From Mactra quadrangularis (taxonomy: Eukaryota; Mollusca; Bivalvia; Venerida; Mactridae), in assembly GCA_025267735.1 (NCBI GenBank), contig CM046307.1:33409231-33473230 (forward strand): DNA of 64,000 nt, written 5' to 3'. The notes under the pieces are model-generated. The model was not told the origin of the DNA. It saw nothing but the letters and a program-made list of their open reading frames with translations, and did not search any database. Shown one piece after another: positions 56,139-64,000 of this stretch. Positions within the stretch are counted from its first letter, which is position 1; every line of letters begins with the position of its first letter. The translations under genes were made by a program, and so were the position numbers.

Positions 56139-56237
56139 AGCATCATTATATTTCTGCTTTGCCAAGCTACATTCTAAATCAAACCATTTTTTATTTTTAA
56201 ATCGACTCTTGTCCGTAAATGAAGACTGATATTTAAT
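56139..56237 (-). pseudogene. LINE ORF2 fragment next to FB copy B
   Basis: The minus strand reads IKYQSSFTDKSRFKNKKWFD then LECSLAKQKYNDALLN. KxWFDxECxxxKxxYxxAL corresponds to the segment HKDWFDYECRLHKSKYCEAL in ORF2 of the complete LINE (residues 356-375). It is cut on one side by the FB terminus and on the other by an M9 MITE copy, so only about 33 codons remain. Confidence 0.7.
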
Positions 56238-56238
56238 T

Positions 56239-56308
56239 AGTCCTAAATATAAAACCCTACGTATGTTTTTTTTATCATTTGGACATTTCTCTGTTACGTA
56301 GGGTCTCA
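56239..56308. mobile_element. MITE family M9, deleted copy
   Basis: AGTCCTAAATATAAAACCCT and ATCATTTGGACATTTCTCTG match the copy at 41,887. The right arm stops after TACGTAGGGTCT, and the middle ACATACGTCC segment is missing. Confidence 0.8.
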
Positions 56309-56407
56309 ACGGATTGCTTCAAAAACGCATATCAAAAATTTTAGTGTACAGACATCGATTCAGGTCTGAACGTTCTACTCGTTTTAGTTCGAAAATTTGC
56401 AATAAAA

Positions 56408-56680
56408 CGATGCACCAATAGAAAAACAAGTATTAGCATTTCAAAAATGCTTGAAATCGTCGTTTAGTCGTGTATTCTGCATAGAGAATAAAGATTCAAG
56501 CAATAAGCAGATCAAACAGTGCATGTCTTTACAGTAATTTTACAGGCTGTAAGGCCAGATAAAAACCATCGAATTACCATGTGCTGTCCAGACATATTCT
56601 GACCGCGCTCGTTTCAAGAACATGTTCTGCCCTACATTCCGCCAGCTAATCGAACGTTCACATTTTCTAATAAACTCGAT
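56408..56680 (-). repeat. Unclassified dispersed repeat, pairs with 63.56-63.85 kb
   Basis: TATTAGCATTTCAAAAATGC, TTCAAGAACATGTTCTGCCC and TACATTCCGCCAGC are diverged reverse complements of sequences at 63,806-63,835 and 63,581-63,620, in matching order. The spacers differ. No coding domain recognised. Confidence 0.6.
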
Positions 56681-56967
56681 CGGAAATAGGGAAGATAGGT
56701 TGTTGTTTTTCAACAAAAGCGAGCTTTCTTCAATAAATGTACATGTTACGAATAGGCATGAATGTTTTTTTTTTGTTTTATATTGTTACTCATTGAAATT
56801 GATACCCGTTCATATATTGATAATGATATTTGCGTGTATTTTCTATATATTTTTTTTAATTAATTTTATTTATAAGAAGAAATCATAATCATACATTCTT
56901 ACATACAAGACAAAAAGAATATAAGTGAAAAGAAACACCAAACATTCATTATTACATGATTCAATTG

Positions 56968-57178
<211 letters not shown>

Positions 57179-57559
57179 TAATACATATGACCATCTATAT
57201 TTACAAAAATATTGAAACCAACTATATGAAATTTTGCCCCTCAAGTCGGTCTTATATATGGGCCCCGTAGGTGGTCGTATGTCTAAATATATATATATAT
57301 TTGCGTGTATTACAAACAGGTAACCGTATAATAAACGCCGTGGACGATTCCATACACGCACCCCTATTTTTGCTACTCGACGTCATCATTTTGGTCACGT
57401 GACCTCTAATGCAACGTTCTGATTGGCTAAAGACAGCCGGTGTCGACACAAAAATGCTCAAATCTTGATAATTGTTATTATCGTCGATTATCTTTTTAAA
57501 AAGGAGGAACATAAAACTATGTTATTGATGAATAATTATATATTTCATTATATTTGTTC

Positions 57560-58147
57560 TTTGAAAGATGCGGTTCAACGTAAAACCTCATTTTCTACAA
57601 CACGTGTTTTTCACAAGTTGTGATAACGCGTAATGAGGTTCAACGTTTGTTACAATCCGTTTTGTAATAAATAATAAATAATAAATAATTAAACCAATTT
57701 TTAAATGATGATGTTTTTGACGAAAATCAATACTGTACAACTAACACGTCGTATACTCTTTATCTGTATATGTACATGTATACATAAATTTATATCATAT
57801 ACATGTATTTAACTTTATATTGTATAATTATACATGTACCTATCATGTGAACCAGTTGGTGACATATAGACCTACTGGGTCGGGTGTACATCTGTAAATA
57901 CTCTTCATGTTGTCTTCATGTTTGTAATATTGTCATAACACATGTCTTGAAAATAAACAATTTACTAACTATTTACAGCTGGCAACTAAAAATATCCATG
58001 TGTGAAAAATGCGGTCGTACCAAAAAATTTTCAAACACTTTTTTCGTCACATTTGAAGTTGTGAAAAATGCGTTTCTATGCTCGTATGAAATTTGTATGC
58101 TTACGTGGTTTTCACACAAGTTGTGAAAAATGCGTACGCGTTTCATC
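57560..58147 (-). mobile_element. FB repeat copy C, partial
   Basis: Same orientation as copy B. TTCATGTTTGTAATATTGTC, TTTACAGCTGGCAACT, GTGTGAAAAATGCGGTCGTA and TGAAATTTGTATGCTTACGT follow the FB terminal order; ACCAGTTGGTGACATATAGA matches about 4,960 in copy A. It ends abruptly after GTACGCGTTT. Confidence 0.8.
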
Positions 58148-58372
58148 AAATATCATCAAATTAAAAGCTAAACAAATGTATTCAAACCTAATTAAATTTG
58201 ACCTTCACATTCGCTAAAATTTCAGCAAAACTTGGAAACATTTTCTCTTCTTTCTGTTGATGATGATATTATTTACAAGACGTTGATCGTAAATGTCAGC
58301 GTGATATATTTAATGTTATTACATTCTCACGTGTAATATGAACTAGTTAATTAACATTTATCTTAAATACTA
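58148..58372. other. Unannotated AT-rich spacer
   Basis: Nothing recognised between FB copy C and the truncated LINE. Confidence 0.4.
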
Positions 58373-58927
58373 GAACAGAACAGAACAGAAAAGAACAGAA
58401 CAGAACAGAACTTTATTAACATTCACAAGTTATATACATAACAATATGTGAGAAGTAAACACATACATTGTATTAATATACATAGAAATATTGTACAAAT
58501 TCATGAGAAGGGTGTATACATTTAGAAAAAGAGGTAAAACGAAAGCCAATGTCGATAAAGTGGTACGTTATTTTCCATTTAAGAGAGAATATATATTTAA
58601 GAATGATAATAAACAGAAAATGAGAAGGGAGATAACATCAAAATTTACTTAAGATTATCCTGATAAAGAAACAAAGTTATTGTTGGAAGATGAAGACAAT
58701 AACGATTTAAATGTGTTTTCCGGGTATAAAGTGAAGTTTGGATAGCCGAGGTATTTTATTCTTTCATTTTTTAGAGATTTGCAGTGTAGTAAGTAATGGA
58801 TTTCTGTGCCGACTAGGCCGTCATTACAAAATGAGCAGAGTCTATCATCGTAAGGTGTTCCGTCGTGACGTCCTGTCTCAATAGGTAAAAGGTGATTACA
58901 GGTTCTAAATTTAAATAAAGTGTAATA
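58373..58927 (-). mobile_element. 5'-truncated LINE with (GAACA)n tail
   Basis: On the minus strand, the C-terminal coding end of ORF2 (58,927-58,655) is followed by a 3' UTR of about 240 bp, AATAAAG and a tail of repeated TTCTG units (GAACA repeats at 58,373-58,421 on the plus strand). Its tail matches the 60-bp fragment at 3,057-3,116. The tail differs from the TTATC tail of the complete LINE, so it is another family. Confidence 0.85.
58655..58927 (-). pseudogene. ORF2 C-terminus of the truncated LINE
   Basis: A 90-codon open stretch reads TLFKFRTCNHLLPIETGRHD, then PYDDRLCSFCNDGLVGTEIH, YLLHCKSLKNERIKYLGYPN and ends ...NNFVSLSG-stop at 58,655. The knuckle is C-x2-C-x9-H-x4-C, close to C-x2-C-x8-H-x4-C in the complete LINE, preceded by the usual KxRTxNHxLPIExGR segment. 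An in-frame TGA lies directly upstream (58,928-58,930), and no RT sequence is found beyond it. It has no ATG start, so it is easily missed. Confidence 0.85.
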
Positions 58928-58930
58928 TCA

Positions 58931-60239
58931 TGTGATTCCAACAGTGTGAAGTATATATTTTTATGTATATTCTGAAAGTTTCAATTTTGTACTTGCAAAC
59001 AAACTAACAATAGGATGCGATATGTGTTAAATGCATATTTTGTACTCTCTTAGCCTACTTTATTGACTGGTTCCTGCGTAATAAGTTTTCACTTGCAAGT
59101 TTAATATATAAGTATTGATATAACTAAACATTTTAATTTGATTACCTCTTCTTTTAAAAATGTACGTAAAAATCTTCTAATATTTATAGTGATTGTACAG
59201 TTTTAACTAATTCAAGGACATTATTTAACAAGTGCATGTATATTGGGTCCAAAGATTTTCTGATTTCCTGTGGAGTTGTATATCTGTTCCCTTTGTTTAA
59301 GGCATTCTCTCTACCCAGAGGGTGTTATACGTGACAGGAAACTGTGTCTGGTTGTATTTTTTATTATAATTGTAGTAAGCAAGTAGCAATAAAACAAAAG
59401 CACAACTTTCAAACTTACTCGTGAAACAATGAAATGTATTCGTGTTTCAAAATATGAGACATAATTAATTAAATTATTTATGATTGCCACGCAAGCTGGA
59501 TAGCATATTAATCGTTTATTATGTAAAAATATTTTCAATACATTACACTATGACAATTGAGATTATGCTAAACCTTAATTCATGATGATTCACTAAAGCT
59601 CAACATTTTAATATACTTTATAAGCGCACGCTTTCTTTCGATTTTACGTGATATTAATGCCAAATACTGGATTCGCGCAGATTTTGTTCAAATATTACGG
59701 GTTTTATCGAAATTAAATGGTGCTGAACTATGCATTAAAAAACCATACAATTTTGTCCTTTTAAAAATTACCATTATAAAATATTGCACTCTCAAGTTTT
59801 CACTCTTTTTTTAATTTCGAAACAAAAACTTTGATTCTTAAATATTTATGTCTTGTTAACTTTTTTATTAACCAAAAAAACCCAATTATAATCGGGAAGC
59901 ATTTTATATGTTTTGTTTTTTTGAATTTAGAAATTTAACTGTCACTGACTAAATATAAATCAACATAATACAAGGATATGAATGAATTCGTGACATCTTA
60001 ATATTTAAACATTGTTACATATTGATACATGTATATTTTATTTCAAACATATTCAGCAACAGAAAACTATTGTTTATGGTTGTCAACTTCTCATTATACA
60101 TATACAGTATATTTACACTAAACAGATTAACTCGCACCCTACCGCTTTATTGTTGTTTTATCTTAGTCATAAATATATTGGCTTAGGGCCAGAATAGGGT
60201 ACAGTTATAAGTAAAAATCCATCTTAGGGATAGTCACTC
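58931..60239. other. Unannotated AT-rich stretch
   Basis: No gene or classified repeat. Short open frames at 59,311-59,538 and 60,012-60,197 have no domains. Confidence 0.4.
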
Positions 60240-60425
60240 CTGATGGTACAGTGTATAATCAGATATTTGTGTTGTCGCCCCTGATTTCCACACTTTCTAA
60301 AAGGTCAACATAGTTCAACATGGGCTGTGAGGTTCAAACCACTGCCGTAAAATAATTGCATCGGGCATAATTATGTTTCCGATTAGTAAACCACTGCGCT
60401 ATTTTGAACAATGAATGCTATTCTA
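60240..60425 (-). mobile_element. Probable tRNA-derived SINE fragment
   Basis: The minus strand reads AGCGCAGTGGTTTACTAATC (A-box-like) and later GCAGTGGTTTGAACCTCACA (B-box-like), about 65 bp apart. The body downstream is short and not matched elsewhere in the window. A decayed tRNA cannot be excluded. Confidence 0.45.
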
Positions 60426-60497
60426 CTAAATCATGCATATATACTTGAGATAATCATTATAGTTTGTATTCATTTTAGTGTAGTATTCACTGGTTAT

Positions 60498-60540
60498 AAA
60501 GTGCGTACATAAAAACAAAACGTGTTTTGGTAAACATTAA
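60498..60540. repeat. Short dispersed motif shared with 7.70 kb
   Basis: AAAGTGCGTACATAAAAACA followed by AAACGTGTTTTGGTAAACAT, nearly identical to about 7,697-7,735. A related complement lies near 8,296. Probably the end of a small element. Confidence 0.5.
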
Positions 60541-60675
60541 TCAAAGAACTCAAAGTCCTGTTGAAAGGAATTTTTCAAAAGGAAGTTCAAAATTAGTATT
60601 TCGATATCCATCATCATCGCTTTATTATTCATAATCAAATGAGTTTCATATTTCATTTAACATGCACATTATTCT

Positions 60676-60905
60676 ACTGGGTTCGATTCACGGGCAGGGC
60701 ATATTTTCGTGGAGCTATGTCATGAAATAATTTTCTACGGTCATTCTCCCTCCTACCAATGATTTTTAATCATTTGAATATGGCAGTGTTTAGGAACTGA
60801 ATTGCATCTAGTAGTAATCCAGAGATTGGGTCTTTTCAGGAACAGTGATAGGTGGATTGATGGCCACAATGTAACCTAAACAATGTGTTGCCATTGAGTT
60901 AAGGC
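60676..60905 (+). mobile_element. SINE-A, plus-strand copy with partial head
   Basis: Begins at the B-box-like CTGGGTTCGATTCACGGG, then CATGAAATAATTTTCTACGG, TCATTCTCCCTCCTACCAAT and TCAGGAACAGTGATAGGTGG, and ends GTGTTGCCATTGAGTTAAGG. The A-box half is missing. It is the only plus-strand SINE-A in the window. Confidence 0.8.
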
Positions 60906-63267
60906 CACAACAAATTGATCACATGTTCTATGTATTTTGTTCCAAAGAATGGAGCTAAAGAGCAAAAAAATCTTTTCCATATTTTGAATTTTGAGAAGCG
61001 AGCAAAAGCGAAGAATGGATTTTTTCGGTTTCTAAGACATTTATTTACAATAAGTTAACAGGAGCATTAAAAGATTAGACTGTCTTATATAACATATAAC
61101 TAAATATCTATAGACTACAGTGTAATCACGTAAAAAGTACTCCGATTTTTAGTATTGTTGGAGGTCTTATTTTTTAACATTAAAGTCTGATCTATGATGG
61201 AAACGTGTTTTGGACCATACTGACCTTTGCTTTCATGTTTTTATGTTACTTTATCAATTCAATAACGTTTTTGTCGTGCATCGTTTATATGGGAACATTT
61301 TCTTATCATTCTGATTGAACAGAAAATAAGCAACTAGAAGTCTTATTCTGCAGGCGACGCGCCGTCTGGCAAAATACTTATGGCAATTTCTCGTTCTAGA
61401 AGCGACATTCTAGCCATTTCCTGATTTTTGCCTTGTGCATATCAAAACATTAATGATTTTCAATAAAACTGACAACGTGCAAATTTTGCACGATGAGCAC
61501 GTGCGCATTTCCGCTTTTCTGCACATCCACGACAAAACAATTTTTGCATCAATTAAGAAGCATGAAAACCATGCAAGCAGACGACAGTATAGTCCTGTAC
61601 ACATTTCCATTAACGATCGGACATAAATGTTGAAAAATGAAAATTTCTGGCAACATTAAAATCGGTGTACATAGAAGTTTCGTTTAGTATAGTTCTATGC
61701 TATATAAAGCAAGTTAGCAATTACTTCAGGTGAAAAATCAATTGAATTTAAAACTAGTTAGAAGTAGGGTAGAAGATGTTTACACCTTCATGAGTTCATA
61801 GATAAAAGACATTGGCGTAGCTTCCTTTAGGCACACATGGCACGTGCTTACACATTGTTTTTGAAAATTCGAAAAATAAAAGTCTAAAAATGCCCAAAAT
61901 GCTATAACATCGAAGGGAGTAAGGGGGGCAGGGGGGGGGGGCAGGGGGTACGAGCGGCATAGATTGTACCATTGCCTTTTCTGAATCCGACCACATGTGA
62001 CATGACATATTCAATGTACATAAGTGTTGCAGACACCAACCCGATGTTATCAGCCTCATATTATTTTGAAAGTAATCGCGGTATGTATGGCATTTAAGAC
62101 TTGACTTGTGGCGGCACATGTATATCATATTTTTGCTATATTCGCTCTATAAATGAGGAAATTCCTGCGTGACAAAACTGTTTTCTGAGGGATATGCTGT
62201 ATCTGTAATAATGATTGTTGATAGAGGGTTATCCCCTCCCGCAGATGTGGATTTATTTTTATTTTTTGCATGTCAAAGGTGTAAGCACTTTGAACACACT
62301 TTAAAAGGATAAAATGAGGCTAAAACTTGGTAATTATCATTACATTTTAAGCACTTTTGGGCACTACCAAGGAAATATTGAGCGCTATAATTGATGTATC
62401 CTTCAAGGAACGAGAATGGATAATATCCTGATTTACAAAAAATCAGCAATTTCATTATGTAAATGCCGAGAATTTTTAAAAATACACTTGGTAACTTGTA
62501 TAAAATCACCGACTGCAATGAGAAGATCTCCGATTTTACATCCAAAAAAGCCGGTTTATGATACGTTTTTTTTAATAAGAGACTTAGTTTATTGTGTTGA
62601 AATTCTGCGTTGTTGTTAGTTTTTCGGACGTTTCAGTGGATTTACAAGAATGGTTGTTGGGACGATCCAAAACGAGGAAATCCGCCGAAGAATCATGTTT
62701 TTCGATTCAAGTATTTTAACACGTAAAATGATATAAAATAAAAGCAACGATTTAAAAATTAACGAAACACAAGCCTATTAATTTATGGTAGGATGAACAG
62801 AAGATTAAGCACTGATTAATTTTTGTCTTGTTTTTCGTAAGAAAACTTGTTGTAGGGTAGGTCACTCTTGAAAAGTTACTTGAAAGTTTAATTCATTTAC
62901 CTACATTTTCTTAGAAAACAACAACACATAAAACGCTCGCATCAGACGATCGTGCATGTTTTCGAAATTAACTAAGTTTGAGTGTCATAGTAGAGACGTA
63001 TAAAATGCACTTGACTAGCTGTCGACGTCTTTTCTCTGTCTAACTTGCTATGAAAACGCCAACGATTTCCACTAGTAAATAATATTAGAGAGTGCACAAT
63101 AACCAAATTGAGACCTCGTAAGCTAGTTACCATGGTAATTTCACTGGTGGCGGTCTTAAATATACTGTTGAGGTATGTGTAATATAGACAATAAACATAG
63201 CAATTTGTATCTATGTGTCTGTATAGAGGGACCATACACTTGCACGATCAATAATTTGAACGCTTGG
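60906..63267. other. Unannotated stretch with a G-rich tract
   Basis: No gene supported. Overlapping frames on both strands at 61,410-61,626 have no domain. Note the G-tract at 61,923-61,947. Confidence 0.4.
61923..61947 (+). other. G-rich tract, potential G-quadruplex
   Basis: Runs of six, ten to eleven and five guanines separated by CA dinucleotides. The long middle run can supply two G-tracts, satisfying the four-tract pattern with short loops. Confidence 0.6.
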
Positions 63268-63270
63268 TAA

Positions 63271-63486
63271 GGCCCGATCTGGGTACACTGAGATGCTTGA
63301 ATGTATCAATTTAGATCATTATCTTTTTTTAATAGCTCGGATGAATGATTGCACATAAAATTTTATCTAAAAGTCGAGTTGATATTGCTTTGATGGTGCC
63401 GATTTTGTGCCCTTGAGAGTCAATATCTGTGGGGCCATGTGGGGTGGGGGCACGTGCCCCCCGTGCCCCCGGTAAATCCGGGCCTG
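63271..63486. mobile_element. Possible small hAT-like or other TIR element
   Basis: The right end GGTAAATCCGGGCCTG (63,471-63,486) and the left GGCCCGATCTGGGTAC (63,271) look like diverged inverted termini. The palindrome GGGGGCACGTGCCCCC (63,446-63,461) is subterminal. No target duplication was found. Confidence 0.35.
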
Positions 63487-63559
63487 CCATAAGCAGTACT
63501 TTCGTGCTATTAATTGTTTACGGACCTTTGATGCTTTGCGTCAATATTTTCTTGTAAAG

Positions 63560-63850
63560 AAATATAATCTTCGTTCAATAAGCCGTCGGAATATGGGGCA
63601 GAGCATGTTCTTGAATCGAATAATCTGGATTGGTTATCAATAAATAAAATTTCTTGCCAAATGGACAGGTTAATCATAAAGTATACCATGAAAATGAATT
63701 TGTATGTGCTCGGTCGGAACATGGCGAAAACGTATTAAACTCTGACACATATATTGCTTAAATGCTTTACTAAAGGAGATGTGATACATGCATGGCTAAT
63801 AGACGATTCAAGCATTTTTGGAAATGCTAATACCTGTACTGTTTACATAA
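63560..63850 (+). repeat. Unclassified dispersed repeat, inverted partner of 56.41-56.68 kb
   Basis: Contains CCGTCGGAATATGGGGCAGA, GCATGTTCTTGAATCGAATA and AGACGATTCAAGCATTTTTG, the diverged complement of the 56.4-kb copy in the same relative order. Confidence 0.6.
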
Positions 63851-64000
63851 TCATAAGTGCTGATTCCCGCGTATTGGGTTTGTTCTAAAGATAATTATTT
63901 CCGGACTCGGGTCGTGTGCAATTAAACCCGAGGTGTGTTCAACAATGCAAGCGCTCAAGTGAGCGCCCGCCTCGCGATTTGTAAGGCTATTGAACGACTG

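Larger units (their letters stand above)
53135..56140 (-). mobile_element. FB repeat copy B, inverted relative to copy A, with a nested transposon
   Basis: Read from 56,140 leftward it follows copy A: terminus TTTGTTGAACCGCATTTTTC, GGTACTAACGCATTTTTC, CATGAAAACAACATGAAGAG, ACCTCGAGGCGGGCAATA region, CCCCAAGAGTCGCTAGTTTG and finally GTGAAAATTGCGTTAGTACT at 53,150. About 1.17 kb of Harbinger-like sequence interrupts it. It lacks the last 600 bp of copy A (its right terminus). The open frames here (for example 54,865-55,884) are not conserved between copies. Confidence 0.85.

Overview
This is a 64 kb piece of an AT-rich animal nuclear genome. It holds one full-length non-LTR retrotransposon, many miniature DNA transposons, tRNA-derived SINEs and several tandem arrays, and almost no host coding sequence. 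The SINE style (tRNA-like head, 3' end around GGCGTTAAA), the HARBI1/ALP1-like transposase fragment and the LINE type suggest a marine invertebrate, most likely a bivalve mollusc. That is inference; nothing here names a species. There is no bacterial operon, CRISPR array, rRNA or convincing functional tRNA.

Layout. 0.6-2.7 kb is a 48-bp minisatellite with a palindrome in each unit. 2.74-5.26 kb is a foldback-type repeat (called FB) with long inverted termini; an inverted second copy lies at 53.1-56.1 kb and a partial third at 57.6-58.1 kb. 5.6-12.5 kb is dense with small hairpin transposons (families M1-M6), several nested. 20.46-20.98 kb is a 77-bp satellite; 22.1-22.4 kb is a dead Tc1-like transposase; 22.4-25.3 kb is a diverged roughly 65-80-bp satellite. 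SINEs cluster at 27-28.2 kb. 29.3-30.4 kb and 39.2-40.55 kb carry the same roughly 200/400-bp repeat in opposite orientations.

The LINE (33,446-39,219) sits inside that repeat with a short target duplication. ORF1 (coiled coil plus L1-ORF1p-like RNA-binding region) and ORF2 (endonuclease, reverse transcriptase, C-terminal CCHC knuckle) are in the same frame and separated by a single TAG, with no usable ATG before the conserved endonuclease start. Its 3' UTR contains a 65-bp minisatellite and ends in AATAAA plus a TTATC tail.

Further right are a PIF/Harbinger derivative (42.37-43.62 kb, TAA target duplication, transposase N-terminus only), two tandem Tc1/mariner-type MITEs with a hAT MITE inside (45.9-47.1 kb), two weak candidate host exons on the minus strand (48.1 and 49.3-49.6 kb), more SINEs (50-53 kb), and a second Harbinger-like element inside FB copy B. 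FB copy A preserves the empty site of that insertion. 56.9-57.2 kb is a 208-bp (AT)n tract, and 58.4-58.9 kb is a 5'-truncated second LINE. The last 5 kb has only SINE, G-rich and unclassified repeat pieces.

The main value of the window is as a stratified record of insertions: many target duplications and empty-site comparisons can be read directly. The most unusual single feature is the in-frame TAG between the two LINE ORFs.
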